DNA of 64,000 nucleotides from UBA6614 sp002433235 (GCA_002433235.1 DJHS01000092.1:32216-96215); one strand, 5' to 3'. Positions 45,924 to 54,574 are shown, numbered from the stretch's first letter. Program-made: numbers and translations. Notes: a model not told the origin generated them from the letters alone.

Positions 45924-46370
45924 ATGCGATGGATTGCGTTGGCCCCATTGGCCTTGTTGCTCGCCTGTCTGCCCACCGTGGAACACGCCGAGGGTGACTG
46001 GGGCGTAAACCTTGATGATGCGCTCAAAGCGGCGGCTGAAAACAACCGTGGCGTGCTGCTAGATTTCACGGGCTCCGATTGGTGCCCTCCCTGCCAAGCA
46101 CTGCACCGGCGCGTCCTAAGCACCAAGCCTTTCGTGGACTATGCGGACGAAAACCTCGAGCTGGTGCTCGTGGATTTCCCCCGGCGAAATCCCCTGCCCA
46201 AGAAACAGGCGGAAGCCAATGCCGCCCTGGCAAAACAATTTAACGTAAACGGCTTTCCTGTTCTCCTGTTGCTGGACGCCACGGGCAAGGAGCGAACCCG
46301 GCTGGATGGCTACGGCGGCGAGGAGGCGGAGGATATCATTCGCTGGCTGGAAAAGAACCGTGCGAAGTAA
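45924..46370 (+). CDS. Exported thioredoxin-like protein
   Basis: A 148-residue protein with an N-terminal signal (MRWIALAPLALLLACLP; LLAC could be a lipobox) and a thioredoxin fold of the DsbD-gamma/Thioredoxin_7 type. The active site is WCPPC (Trp53, Cys54, Cys57) after VLLDFTGSD, and the cis-Pro loop is NVNGFPVLLLLDATG. It probably reduces or oxidises disulphides in the periplasm. It is a two-gene plus-strand unit with the DUF4190 gene, placed between the two GYF_2 genes. Confidence 0.87.
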   Translation: MRWIALAPLALLLACLPTVEHAEGDWGVNLDDALKAAAENNRGVLLDFTGSDWCPPCQALHRRVLSTKPFVDYADENLELVLVDFPRRNPLPKKQAEANAALAKQFNVNGFPVLLLLDATGKERTRLDGYGGEEAEDIIRWLEKNRAK

Positions 46371-46449
46371 CCGCAACGGCGCCGGGCTTCACAGAAAAAG
46401 CTGGTTTTTGGAGGCCATTCATGGCATAGGATGAGCGGCCTGTTGACCT

Positions 46450-46854
46450 ATGACCATGCAACAATCACGCAAGCCGGTGAAAAAGAAATCCACTGAAACC
46501 GCCGCAGCCACACAGCCCGACAACGGCACGCCGGCGGCCCCCGTGGAACAACCACCTCAGCCTCAAATTAGCGTCATGGCCATCGTGGCGCTGGTTCTCA
46601 GCGCGTTTGGCATCCTGCTGATCCCAGGCATTTTGGGTCTCATTCTGGCCACGGTGGCGATGTGGCAAATCAACCGAAGCGAAGGCAGACTCATCGGACG
46701 AGAGTTGGCCATTGCCGCACTGACCCTCTCCACGGTCCTGCTGATCTATCACCTCATTTTTCTGGGCGCCGTTTCCGCGGTGGGCGCCGCGACAGGATTC
46801 CTGATCGGCCAGATCAATGATTTCTTCAACGGGCTGGCGGGCATTTTCAGGTAG
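46450..46854 (+). CDS. DUF4190-like membrane protein
   Basis: A 134-residue protein. A Lys/Thr/Pro-rich cytoplasmic N-terminus (1-40) is followed by two or three hydrophobic helices: SVMAIVALVLSAFGILLIPG, the LGLILATVAMWQINRSEGRL turn and ELAIAALTLSTVLLIYHLIF. The G-x-x-L-G-x-I-L-A-x-x-A pattern with a short polar loop is that of DUF4190 proteins, often next to GYF_2 domains. Function unknown. It is convergent with the GYF_2-AIM24 gene 6 nt away. ATG at 46456 is an alternative start. Confidence 0.65.
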   Translation: MTMQQSRKPVKKKSTETAAATQPDNGTPAAPVEQPPQPQISVMAIVALVLSAFGILLIPGILGLILATVAMWQINRSEGRLIGRELAIAALTLSTVLLIYHLIFLGAVSAVGAATGFLIGQINDFFNGLAGIFR

Positions 46855-46860
46855 GCGCCG

Positions 46861-47736
46861 CTAGTTGCTTCTTTCCACCGGTCGGTAGGGGTGAACCCAC
46901 CAGGCAAAAGAGGGAAGTTGGCGCGTCTGGACCCAAAGCCGGCCGTGCCCACTGAAGCGGCAGACCAAACCTTCGCCGGAAAAGAACAGGCTCTTTAATC
47001 CCCCAAACGAAGTCACCTCATACTGTAGGCCACTGGTGAAGGCAACGATGTGGCCGGTGTCCACCACGTAGTCCCCGTTGACGTCAATCTCCATGATGGC
47101 ACCGTACGTGTTAAACCACAAGTCGCCCTGCCCAGCGCAGCGAATGAGAAACAAGCTCTCGCCACTGAAAAAGCCTTTAAAGCCCTGCCACTTGGAATCC
47201 ACCTCCACCCCCATGCTCGAGGCAACGAAGGCTGAGCTTTGAAGGAAAATCTCCTCGCGGCTATCCACGAAGTAATGCACCAAGTCACCCGGCGCGCCGG
47301 GAGCAATGCCGATTTCGCCCGGGCCACCGCGCGCACTGAACTCGTTGATGAAGAGACTCTCCCCTGTGAGAAATCGGGAAAAGCCGCCCTTCAGCTTGGT
47401 CTTCATCTCCATGTTGGTGGACATGGTGGCCATGGAACTGGCCTCGACCTTGAGTGTTTGTTCCGCGGGCACTTGCACGGTGACGTAAGCAAAGTCCGGC
47501 CGGCCCTCGATGGCATACTCATGCTCGCGCTTGCCACTGCCCTGGACAATGCCCGGGGACACCGCGGGCGTTGCTGAACTGGCCAACACCTCGCCTAGCG
47601 GCTTCCACTCAGTCATGCCTTCCACAAACGCCAGGTTGTCGTCCGTGCTGAGCTGCCCCTCGGCTACCAACTGGCGCACTTTCTCCTCCGGAAAAGGCCC
47701 GTAGTTTTCGCCGTCACGGTTGATGGTGATCTCCAT
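46861..47736 (-). CDS. GYF_2 plus AIM24 (TIGR00266) family protein
   Basis: A 291-residue two-domain protein. Residues 1-50 are a GYF_2 domain (INRDGENYGPFPEEKVRQLV, then FVEGMTEWKPLGEVL). After a short linker comes an AIM24/TIGR00266 beta-sandwich domain (about 70-280) with the family hallmarks LTGESLFINEF, FSGESLFLIRC, DTGHIVAF and SGEGLVCRFSG. AIM24 domains occur in a mitochondrial biogenesis protein and in many bacterial proteins of unknown role. It is the last of four tightly packed genes (M48 peptidase, AIM24, AIM24, GYF_2-AIM24), 11 nt after its neighbour. Confidence 0.85.
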   Translation of the reverse strand: MEITINRDGENYGPFPEEKVRQLVAEGQLSTDDNLAFVEGMTEWKPLGEVLASSATPAVSPGIVQGSGKREHEYAIEGRPDFAYVTVQVPAEQTLKVEASSMATMSTNMEMKTKLKGGFSRFLTGESLFINEFSARGGPGEIGIAPGAPGDLVHYFVDSREEIFLQSSAFVASSMGVEVDSKWQGFKGFFSGESLFLIRCAGQGDLWFNTYGAIMEIDVNGDYVVDTGHIVAFTSGLQYEVTSFGGLKSLFFSGEGLVCRFSGHGRLWVQTRQLPSFAWWVHPYRPVERSN

Positions 47737-47747
47737 GAAATTCCTCG

Positions 47748-48434
47748 CTATTTGCGCGGCCGCAACAACGGCCCCAGCATGGTACCAAAAGAGTCCGCAT
47801 TATGGCTCTGGCACCAGACCGTGCCCTGCCCCTTGAATTTGCAGACCAGCCCCTCCCCGCCCAGCATGGAGGAAATCCAACTCTTGCCCGCCTTGGTGAT
47901 CTCAAACTGCAGCGTTTCCTCGAACGCCACAATGTGCCCCGTGTCCACAATGTATTCGCCGTTGACCTGAATGGGATAAATCGCGCCAAACGACGCCAGC
48001 ACAATCGGCCCCTGCCCGCTGCAGTGAATCCAGAACATCGATTCACCCGAGAACAACGCCTTGCCAAAGCCCTGCCAGCTCATGTCCAGCTCCACCTGTG
48101 GATGATTCGCCACGTAGGCGCCAGACTGCACCACCAGATTCATCCCCGGCTGCAGGTCATACTGCATCATGTCTCCCGCCAACTGGGTGCCCAACATCAC
48201 CTCGCCCACCTGATGCGACGCGGTAAAATGATTCAGGAAAAACGACTCGCCCGTCAGCATCCGCTTGAGCGCCTTCATCATCCCCCCCGAGCCACGCTTG
48301 TGGGTGGTCGTCTCCACCTGCAGCCCGCCGCTCATCGCAATCATCGCGCCGCTCTCCGCCGTGCAGCTTTCCCCCGGCTGCAGACGAATGGTCGCCGCCG
48401 CATTGCCCGGTCCGTGGTTGATGGCAATATCCAT
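47748..48434 (-). CDS. AIM24 (TIGR00266) family protein
   Basis: A 228-residue single-domain AIM24 protein. It shows ATIRLQPGESCTAESGAMIA near the start, LTGESFFLNHFTASHQVGEV, LFSGESMFWIHCSGQGPIVL, VDTGHIVAFEETLQFEITKA and LGGEGLVCKFKGQGTVWCQS. No signal peptide or membrane helix, so it is probably cytosolic or peripherally bound to membrane. It lies 8 nt after the next AIM24 gene and 11 nt before the GYF_2-AIM24 gene. The three paralogues differ widely outside the glycine-rich motifs. Confidence 0.88.
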   Translation of the reverse strand: MDIAINHGPGNAAATIRLQPGESCTAESGAMIAMSGGLQVETTTHKRGSGGMMKALKRMLTGESFFLNHFTASHQVGEVMLGTQLAGDMMQYDLQPGMNLVVQSGAYVANHPQVELDMSWQGFGKALFSGESMFWIHCSGQGPIVLASFGAIYPIQVNGEYIVDTGHIVAFEETLQFEITKAGKSWISSMLGGEGLVCKFKGQGTVWCQSHNADSFGTMLGPLLRPRK

Positions 48435-48442
48435 TTTAAACC

Positions 48443-49105
48443 TTAAAATAACCTCGGGTTCAACCAGCCGGCCAAGCCCGACAAGCTGCGCGTCTGCACG
48501 ATGATTTTCCCCGTCCCCTCAATCCGCGTCACAAACCCTTCCCCGCCGAACAAGCTGCTGAAAATACCGCCCGCCAACTGGATGTTCAGCGTCAACTGTG
48601 GGTCGTAGGCCACCAAATGAGCCGTGTCCACGATGTACTCCCCGCTGACCTCCTTCTCCAGCAGCTCTCCATAGGCCCCGTACCACAGAGTGCCTGAGCC
48701 CGTCACCGCCAGCTTGAACAAACCCTCTCCCGCGAACCACGACTTGAAACCCGCCCAGCGCGCCTTGAGTTCAAGCCCCGGCGTGCTGGCCACGTATGCC
48801 CCCGGCTGCAGGCAGATCGTCTGGCCGCTCAACTGCACCTCGCGCAGGTTGCCCGGCGTGGCCTGCACCAGCGTTACCCGACGCTCGCCGGAAGCGCGGT
48901 TGGTGAAGTGGTTCACAAACAGAGACTCCCCGCCAAAGAACTTCTTGAACAACCCGCTAAAAAACCCGCCGTTGAACTTCGCGTCCATGTCCAGATCCGC
49001 CGCCATGCTGCTCATCGCATCACTCTCCGCCACCACCGTCTCTCCTGGGTTCAAGTCCACGTGGAGATAGGCAAAGGCCGGTCCACCCTCAATTTTCGTC
49101 TGCAT
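48443..49105 (-). CDS. AIM24 (TIGR00266) family protein
   Basis: A 220-residue AIM24 protein. FAYLHVDLNPGETVVAESDA opens the domain, followed by FFGGESLFVNHFTNRASGER, WFAGEGLFKLAVTGSGTLWY, VDTAHLVAYDPQLTLNIQLA and FGGEGFVTRIEGTGKIIVQT. It lacks the GYF_2 module. The NPR-type C-terminus (WLNPRLF) matches the WVHPY end of the 46861 protein. It begins 9 nt after the M48 peptidase gene, so the peptidase and all three AIM24 genes are very likely one transcript. Confidence 0.88.
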   Translation of the reverse strand: MQTKIEGGPAFAYLHVDLNPGETVVAESDAMSSMAADLDMDAKFNGGFFSGLFKKFFGGESLFVNHFTNRASGERRVTLVQATPGNLREVQLSGQTICLQPGAYVASTPGLELKARWAGFKSWFAGEGLFKLAVTGSGTLWYGAYGELLEKEVSGEYIVDTAHLVAYDPQLTLNIQLAGGIFSSLFGGEGFVTRIEGTGKIIVQTRSLSGLAGWLNPRLF

Positions 49106-49114
49106 GGTTTTAAA

Positions 49115-50248
49115 TCAACGCCGTTCCTTCAGGGCCGCCCGCAGCTTTTCCTTGAACGCCGAATAGTTCAAGTCAATTGGCTCAAAATCACTACCCTCAA
49201 CGCCCGCGTTCAAATGCTGCATTTTCTCAATCCGCTCCGCCGTCGCCGGATGCGTACTCAGGATGTCCGGGATCGCGCCCGCTCCCATCTTTTCCTGTTC
49301 CTCCTCCATCTTTCTGAAAAACGCCTCCATCCCTCGCGGATCAATCCTCGCCCTCATCAAATACTCGAACCCCACCGCGTCCGCCTCCCGCTCGTGGTCC
49401 CGTGAAAACTTCATCCGCAACAACATCGGCGCATTGTTCGCCACCACCGCCAGCAGCCCCGTCGCGTCCCCAAACAACGCCGTCACCAATGCGTACAGAC
49501 CCGCCGCCTCAATCATGTTCCGCACACTGTGCTGCTCTGTCACATGCGCCAGTTCATGCGCCATCACCCCCGCCACTTCCTCCGCCGAATCCGCCGCCAG
49601 CAGCAACCCCGTATGGATCGCCATTGTCCCCCCCGGCAACGCAAACGCATTCAATGAGTCTTCCTGCACAATGTGAAACTTGAACTCATAACGCGAACTC
49701 CCAATCCCCTCCACCAGCCGCTTGGCAATCTTGTCAAAATCAGCCCGCATCTCCGCATTCTCCACCACCTTGCCCTTCCCAATTCGCTTGAACACCGTCT
49801 CTCCCAGCTGCTCCTCCCAGGACACCGGCACCTGCTCCGCCACTTTTCCCACAATCCAGCCGCGCGCAACAAACAACCCCGCCAACGCCAGCAACGGCAC
49901 CAGGAACAACAACGCCAGCCCCGTCGCCGCCAGCATCCGACGTCGCCGAATACCGCCCAGCATCTCCGCCACTCGTGGATCTCGCGCCAAGTCCGGATGC
50001 TTCAGCACCGCCCCATCCGCCGTGAACATCGCCCAGCCCTGCCGGCTGGAGTGTTTAAAGAAAACCAACCGATTGGCTGCCCCGCCCCGCTCCACCTCAA
50101 TCCCCGAGATAGGCAGCGAAACCTCCACCCCGTCACCACTGAAATGCACCACCCCACCCCGCACGGAAACCTTCCCCGCCAAACGCCCCCCCGGCAATTC
50201 CTCCGCCATCGCCCCACCTTCAAATACATCCTGTCGACGCCCATCCAT
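49115..50248 (-). CDS. M48 family zinc metallopeptidase, membrane-anchored
   Basis: A 377-residue protein. An N-terminal beta-rich region (about 15-100) resembles no domain I can name; a hydrophobic helix follows (ATGLALLFLVPLLALAGLFV). The rest is an M48 peptidase domain: HELAH at 231-235 holds two zinc-binding His and the catalytic Glu, and the Glu of HEREAD (near 288) is the third ligand. The LPGGTMAIHTGLLLA segment before it is typical of HtpX/BepA/Ste24 relatives. The ATG at 50248 has AAGGAG 7 nt upstream; ATG 50209 is a weaker option. It heads the AIM24 operon. Confidence 0.9.
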   Translation of the reverse strand: MDGRRQDVFEGGAMAEELPGGRLAGKVSVRGGVVHFSGDGVEVSLPISGIEVERGGAANRLVFFKHSSRQGWAMFTADGAVLKHPDLARDPRVAEMLGGIRRRRMLAATGLALLFLVPLLALAGLFVARGWIVGKVAEQVPVSWEEQLGETVFKRIGKGKVVENAEMRADFDKIAKRLVEGIGSSRYEFKFHIVQEDSLNAFALPGGTMAIHTGLLLAADSAEEVAGVMAHELAHVTEQHSVRNMIEAAGLYALVTALFGDATGLLAVVANNAPMLLRMKFSRDHEREADAVGFEYLMRARIDPRGMEAFFRKMEEEQEKMGAGAIPDILSTHPATAERIEKMQHLNAGVEGSDFEPIDLNYSAFKEKLRAALKERR

Positions 50249-50362
50249 CACGCGACTCCTTGTCTCCCCCGAAGCCCGTCAAAAGCAAGCCCAATCACCC
50301 TTTCAAATTCTCGCCCCAGCACCAGAATCATATCGCAACTCTTTCGCCTCCCGCATATTCGG

Positions 50363-51655
50363 TTAACCTCCACACGAACCCCACAGGATAAAAAATATCA
50401 CCAAGCCCCACCACACACATCCCAGACTGTCACTACCTATTCCCTGGTTATTTTCCTTCGGCAACTTGTCGCGCGTTGGATCCATCTTGTCACCCGCCAC
50501 ATGCCCGCAAGTTGTGCACCGGTATGTCCCGTACCACGCAATCATTCGACCATGCCCACTGGGGCAATGGCTTGCCTGATGAGCATCACTCTCGCCCTTA
50601 GCTCCGCGTGCCCAAACAGCTTTTGTTAAGACTCCGTCATTTACATATCCGCACGTCCAGCAACGCAGCCGCCCCTCCCATGCCTTCAACGGCCCATGCC
50701 CATTCGGACACGTTTTCACGCCTTTCGAGGATTTTTCCTCAGCCTTCCCTTTTTCTTTGAGCCGATCCCTAATATACACTGCTATCTTTTCGCAATTCCG
50801 GGATTGCTCCTGATAATTTGTGTCGCTCGTCCGCTCATTTTTCTCCGCGAAATCCAACGCCGTCATCCCATCTTTGTTCTTCGCCCCCAAGTTGGCCCCG
50901 CGATCAATCAGGATTTTCGCCACCTCAAGGCGCCCATTTACGGCAGCCTTCATCAACGCGGTTTCCCCATTCACGTCGTGTGGATCCAAGGCCGCCCCTT
51001 CCTCAACCAAAACTTTGGCCTGCTTCCCCTCCCGACAATCGTGCAGCGGTGTGGCTCCCTCCTCATCCCTTGCATTCACATGCGCACCACTGACAATCAG
51101 AACGATCGCCACATCTTCATTCATACAACAATGCAGCGGCACCTTCCCATCTTCATTCCGCGCATTCACATCCGTCCCCATGTCAACCAACACCTCCGCC
51201 ACCTTGGCGCTGGAGACGTAGTGCAACAGGGACCCCTTTGAGTCCTGCGCATTCACATCCGCTTTTTTGGACTCGATCAAAGAGCGCACTTCATCCGCAT
51301 CCGTTGAGTCAAAGCGAATAAAATGAAACTCCTCCTCCGAAAGCCTGATCTCTGGTTCTTCCTCGAGAATCTCCTCCACCACCGCTTCCTCGGGGACCTC
51401 CTTTACCTCAGGCGGTTTCTCGGGAATCGCATCAGGCTCTTCCAGCTCAGCCGGCGGTTCTCCTCTCAGTTCCGCCAGCACTTTCTCCGCATCGGCATGC
51501 CCCAGCATGCGTGCCTTCTCAAACCACTCCTCTGCCGCCGACAAGTCCTTCTCCACCCGCACCCCATCCCGACACATCTCCCCCAACTCAAACAATGCCT
51601 CTTTATCGAACTGGTACAGTCCTCGCGTGACCAATTCCTCGTAACGGGCATCCAT
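50363..51655 (-). CDS. Sel1-ankyrin-zinc ribbon membrane protein
   Basis: A 430-residue mosaic protein. An N-terminal Sel1-like repeat (YQFDKEALFELGEMCRDGVR, AAEEWFEKARMLGHADAEKV) precedes an acidic Glu/Pro linker. About five ankyrin repeats follow (130-280), with TPLH-type turns, for example GETALMKAAVNGRLEVAKIL. Then come two near-identical zinc ribbons, each C-P-x-G-H-G-x10-C-x2-C (starting near 316 and 364), and a C-terminal hydrophobic helix with two Cys. It should be anchored by its tail with the repeats in the cytoplasm. ATG 51655 is used; TTG at 51661 has better spacing to a GAGG site. It lies upstream of the M48 gene on the same strand. Confidence 0.75.
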   Translation of the reverse strand: MDARYEELVTRGLYQFDKEALFELGEMCRDGVRVEKDLSAAEEWFEKARMLGHADAEKVLAELRGEPPAELEEPDAIPEKPPEVKEVPEEAVVEEILEEEPEIRLSEEEFHFIRFDSTDADEVRSLIESKKADVNAQDSKGSLLHYVSSAKVAEVLVDMGTDVNARNEDGKVPLHCCMNEDVAIVLIVSGAHVNARDEEGATPLHDCREGKQAKVLVEEGAALDPHDVNGETALMKAAVNGRLEVAKILIDRGANLGAKNKDGMTALDFAEKNERTSDTNYQEQSRNCEKIAVYIRDRLKEKGKAEEKSSKGVKTCPNGHGPLKAWEGRLRCWTCGYVNDGVLTKAVWARGAKGESDAHQASHCPSGHGRMIAWYGTYRCTTCGHVAGDKMDPTRDKLPKENNQGIGSDSLGCVWWGLVIFFILWGSCGG

Positions 51656-51724
51656 CACCAAATCATAATCCTCACCCCTCTCCGCAGCTACTACAAAACC
51701 GCCTCTCTTTTGGAGTCACCCAGC

Positions 51725-52186
51725 TCAACTTGACCCATCCCGCGCCTCGATCTTCGCGTGTATGAAATCCGAGTGATCCACATGGATCAACCCCGCCACC
51801 CGGCGAATCAGGTGCTCCTCATACTTGTCCAGGTTGCCGTCTGCAAACGCCACTCGCCACATCGCCTTTAAAATTTCATACTTCTGCCCGCGCGAGCAAT
51901 TGGCGTTGATCAACTGCGTGTGCGGAAACATCGAAGTGCCCTCCGTCACCTCCGTCTCCGCCGCCGCCATCAACTCCTCCACCAACCCTGCCTCCACTTC
52001 CAGCACCTCCCGGATCGCCTTGGTCGTGGCCTCTCTCTCTCGCTCATCATCCGCATAATCCGCGCGCGCCACCTCCACTAACAAAGCCGCACACGCCAGA
52101 TTCAGGTCCGCCTCCGGCAATTCCCGCGGCTCTTCCCCTTCCGCCTCACCGCCCAAAAACGTCTGCAACCTTGCCAAAACACTCAT
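51725..52186 (-). CDS. TerB-like (tellurite resistance family) protein
   Basis: A 153-residue all-helical protein matching the TerB fold: LNLACAALLVEVARADYADD has the first acidic metal-binding pair, and EILKAMWRVAFADGNLDKYE with EEHLIRRVAGLIHVDHSDFI the second. TerB domains occur in tellurite resistance and in membrane-linked stress systems. It is a stand-alone domain, 69 nt upstream of the ankyrin/zinc-ribbon gene on the same strand, and divergent from the esterase. Confidence 0.88.
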   Translation of the reverse strand: MSVLARLQTFLGGEAEGEEPRELPEADLNLACAALLVEVARADYADDEREREATTKAIREVLEVEAGLVEELMAAAETEVTEGTSMFPHTQLINANCSRGQKYEILKAMWRVAFADGNLDKYEEHLIRRVAGLIHVDHSDFIHAKIEARDGSS

Positions 52187-52262
52187 GCCCAGAACCTATC
52201 CCGAGGCCACCACCCCTTTCAACACTTGCCCGACCCGGGAAAATCATAAACCCTTTCCACGC

Positions 52263-53228
52263 ATGAAATTCCCGTTGATCCCCGCCCTTATCGCCCTCGC
52301 CTCTCTCGCCGGATGCGCCACCGGCCCCACCCCTTGGCAACCCCACAAGAACGCCATTTTTTCCTACCTCGGCAACGCCGCCCAAGGAGCCCCCACCGAC
52401 CCCGCGCCCACCCGCGCCGATGTCTCCTACGGCGACCATGAGCGCCACCGGTTCGATTTCTGGCAGGCCCAAGGTGAAGGGCCGCGCCCCCTGTTCCTGT
52501 ACTTTCACGGTGGCGGCTTCGGCTTCGGCAACAAATGGGAACTGCGCCCCAGCGTTCTTCGTTCCATTCTCAACCAGGGCATCTCGGTCATCTCCTGCAA
52601 CTACCGCCTCGTCGAATCCGGTCCTCTGCCCCAACCTCTCCATGATGGTGCCCGCGCCCTTCAACACATCCGCCACCACGCCGCTGATTTCAACATCGAC
52701 CCCAACCGCATCGCCTGCGGCGGCTATTCCGCCGGCGGCCTCATGTCCCTTTGGCTCGCCTTTCATAACGACCTCGCCGACCCCGACAGCCCCGATCCCA
52801 TCGCCCGCCAATCCACCCGTATCACCTGTGCCGCTGTCAGCGATGCCCCCACCCACCTCGTTGCCCCGGAAGTCTACGGCTGGTTTCAGGTTCCCCACCT
52901 GCGTGAATTTCCCAGCACCCGCCGCTGCTTCGAGATCAAGTCACTGGAGGAACTTCACGATCCCCGCGTCGTCGATCTCGCCCGCCAAGTCTCTCCTTAC
53001 ACCCACGTCAGTCCCGGCGATCCCCCTGTCTACCTCGCCCACACCGGCCGCAACCGTTCCGTCAACCGTTTCACCCTGCCCACTATCTGGGTCCACCACC
53101 CCCTCTTCGGCATCAAGCTCCGCCAACGCATTCACGACGCCGGCAACCAATGTACCCTCCACTACCGCAACGGCCCGCCGCCCGCACAGGATCCTATCAC
53201 CTTTCTCACCCAACACCTCACCCCCTAA
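52263..53228 (+). CDS. Lipoprotein alpha/beta hydrolase (esterase-like)
   Basis: A 321-residue protein with a lipoprotein signal: MKFPLIPALIALASLAGC, with LAGC as lipobox and Cys18 as the lipidated residue. The hydrolase domain has the oxyanion motif HGGGFGFG (82-89) and the nucleophile elbow GGYSAGG (Ser156), as in the HSL/BD-FAE carboxylesterase group. A catalytic His is likely in the QRIHDAGN or neighbouring region near the C-terminus but cannot be fixed by eye. ATG 52263 is chosen because the signal peptide starts there. The substrate is unknown. It may form a unit with the FMN reductase 63 nt downstream. Confidence 0.82.
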   Translation: MKFPLIPALIALASLAGCATGPTPWQPHKNAIFSYLGNAAQGAPTDPAPTRADVSYGDHERHRFDFWQAQGEGPRPLFLYFHGGGFGFGNKWELRPSVLRSILNQGISVISCNYRLVESGPLPQPLHDGARALQHIRHHAADFNIDPNRIACGGYSAGGLMSLWLAFHNDLADPDSPDPIARQSTRITCAAVSDAPTHLVAPEVYGWFQVPHLREFPSTRRCFEIKSLEELHDPRVVDLARQVSPYTHVSPGDPPVYLAHTGRNRSVNRFTLPTIWVHHPLFGIKLRQRIHDAGNQCTLHYRNGPPPAQDPITFLTQHLTP

Positions 53229-53291
53229 CAACCCGCCCGCGGCAGGCATCCACCATTGCCAACCGCCACCCTGCAATCTACCGTCCCACCC

Positions 53292-53885
53292 ATGACCAAC
53301 GATGCCCCGTACGTCCTCGCCGTCACCGGCAGCCTCCACCAAAAATCCGTCACCCGCGCCGCTATCCGGCACACCACAAAGCTTCTGGAACAACACGGCT
53401 GTACCATTGATCCCCTCGACCTCGCCAACGAAACCCTGCCTCTCGTCAACACCGACACCACCTTCACCGCCGACTACTACGCCGTGCTCAAGGAACGCGT
53501 CCTCCGCGCCGATGTTTTTCTCCTTGGCACCCCTGACTACCACGGCGGCATGAGCGGGGCCCTCAAGAATTTCCTCGACCATTTCTGGAAGGAATTCACC
53601 GGCAAACTCTTCGCGCCCATCGTGGCCAGCCACGAGAAAGGCCTTACCGCCCACGATCAAATCCGCACCGCCGCACGGCAATGCTACGCTTGGACCCTCC
53701 CCTACGCCGTCTCCTTCCATGAAAAAGAAGACATCACCGACGGCCAAGTGACCAGCGACCACCTGAAAACCCGCCTCGACATGATGGCTCAAGACATCCG
53801 CAACTATGGCGCCATCCTCGCCGCCCAACGCGCCCAAGACCTCGCCGGCACCACCCCCGGATTCCTCGCCGCCCTGCGGAAATAG
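53292..53885 (+). CDS. NADPH-dependent FMN reductase family protein
   Basis: A 197-residue flavodoxin-like protein. LAVTGSLHQKSVTRAAIRHT is the phosphate-binding start, and LLGTPDYHGGMSGALKNFLD is the signature P-x-Y-x-G-x-(M/P)-S-G-x-L-K-N-x-x-D of NAD(P)H-dependent FMN reductases/quinone reductases. It reduces flavin or quinones in the cytosol. ATG at 53292 is used because the beta strand follows directly. It lies 63 nt downstream of the esterase. Confidence 0.9.
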   Translation: MTNDAPYVLAVTGSLHQKSVTRAAIRHTTKLLEQHGCTIDPLDLANETLPLVNTDTTFTADYYAVLKERVLRADVFLLGTPDYHGGMSGALKNFLDHFWKEFTGKLFAPIVASHEKGLTAHDQIRTAARQCYAWTLPYAVSFHEKEDITDGQVTSDHLKTRLDMMAQDIRNYGAILAAQRAQDLAGTTPGFLAALRK

Positions 53886-54048
53886 CCGGCAAAACCTCGG
53901 CAACCTCCCTGACTGAAACCCAACCGGAACAACCGGCGTGGTTCCGCTTGAGCGAGTTCAAATGATCCGGAAATCTTTCGTAATTTTTTTGTAAGAAAAT
54001 CCTCCAGATCTGGGATGTATAGGTGAAGGTAAATTCAACTTTTTGGCC

Positions 54049-54435
54049 ATGAAGACAATTGAACACAAAAACCGGTCTTTTTGGACAAACCTAACCCTTA
54101 TCATGGCCATAGCTTGGGTTGGGCTCGCCTTTCAGGTTGAGGGGCAACAACGGCTGCCACAACCCAATGTAGCTTCCAACCAGAATGTTCCTCCTGGACG
54201 ACAACAAGCTTGGACCGCGTTTGTGGGCCAATTTAACCGGATTGACCTGAATTATATCGGACTCAGTGCCCAAACAGTTTTGACTGATTTTGGATACCCC
54301 GACAGCCACTCGTGGCAAAACTCAACTTGGACCTACAGCAATCTGACGATTTACAATCCCGCTGCCAGAAAAACCTACACCACCGTCACCTTCACGGTTT
54401 ACAACCAACACATCCTAGCGGCTCGGGTATACTAG
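54049..54435 (+). CDS. Small exported protein of unknown function
   Basis: A 128-residue protein I do not recognise. It has a basic start and hydrophobic segment (FWTNLTLIMAIAWVGLAFQV) ending in a plausible signal cleavage site, then a Gln/Asn/Pro-rich stretch and an aromatic-rich beta segment (DFGYPDSHSWQNSTWTYSNL). It is lower in GC than its neighbours and uses many AT-ending codons, which may indicate transfer or weak selection. It stands alone between the FMN reductase (163-nt spacer, no clear promoter) and the convergent phosphofructokinase gene. Confidence 0.5.
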   Translation: MKTIEHKNRSFWTNLTLIMAIAWVGLAFQVEGQQRLPQPNVASNQNVPPGRQQAWTAFVGQFNRIDLNYIGLSAQTVLTDFGYPDSHSWQNSTWTYSNLTIYNPAARKTYTTVTFTVYNQHILAARVY

Positions 54436-54574
54436 TCTTCACCCTTTCACCCGAAGATTTGCACGGTTCCGCGCGGGTTACTGGTTTTTACTGTTGCGTG
54501 TTTCTTTGAACCAAACCTTCCAGAGAGAAGCAAAATTGAGCGCGGCGTAGACACTGCCCTCGGGCAATTTTAAC

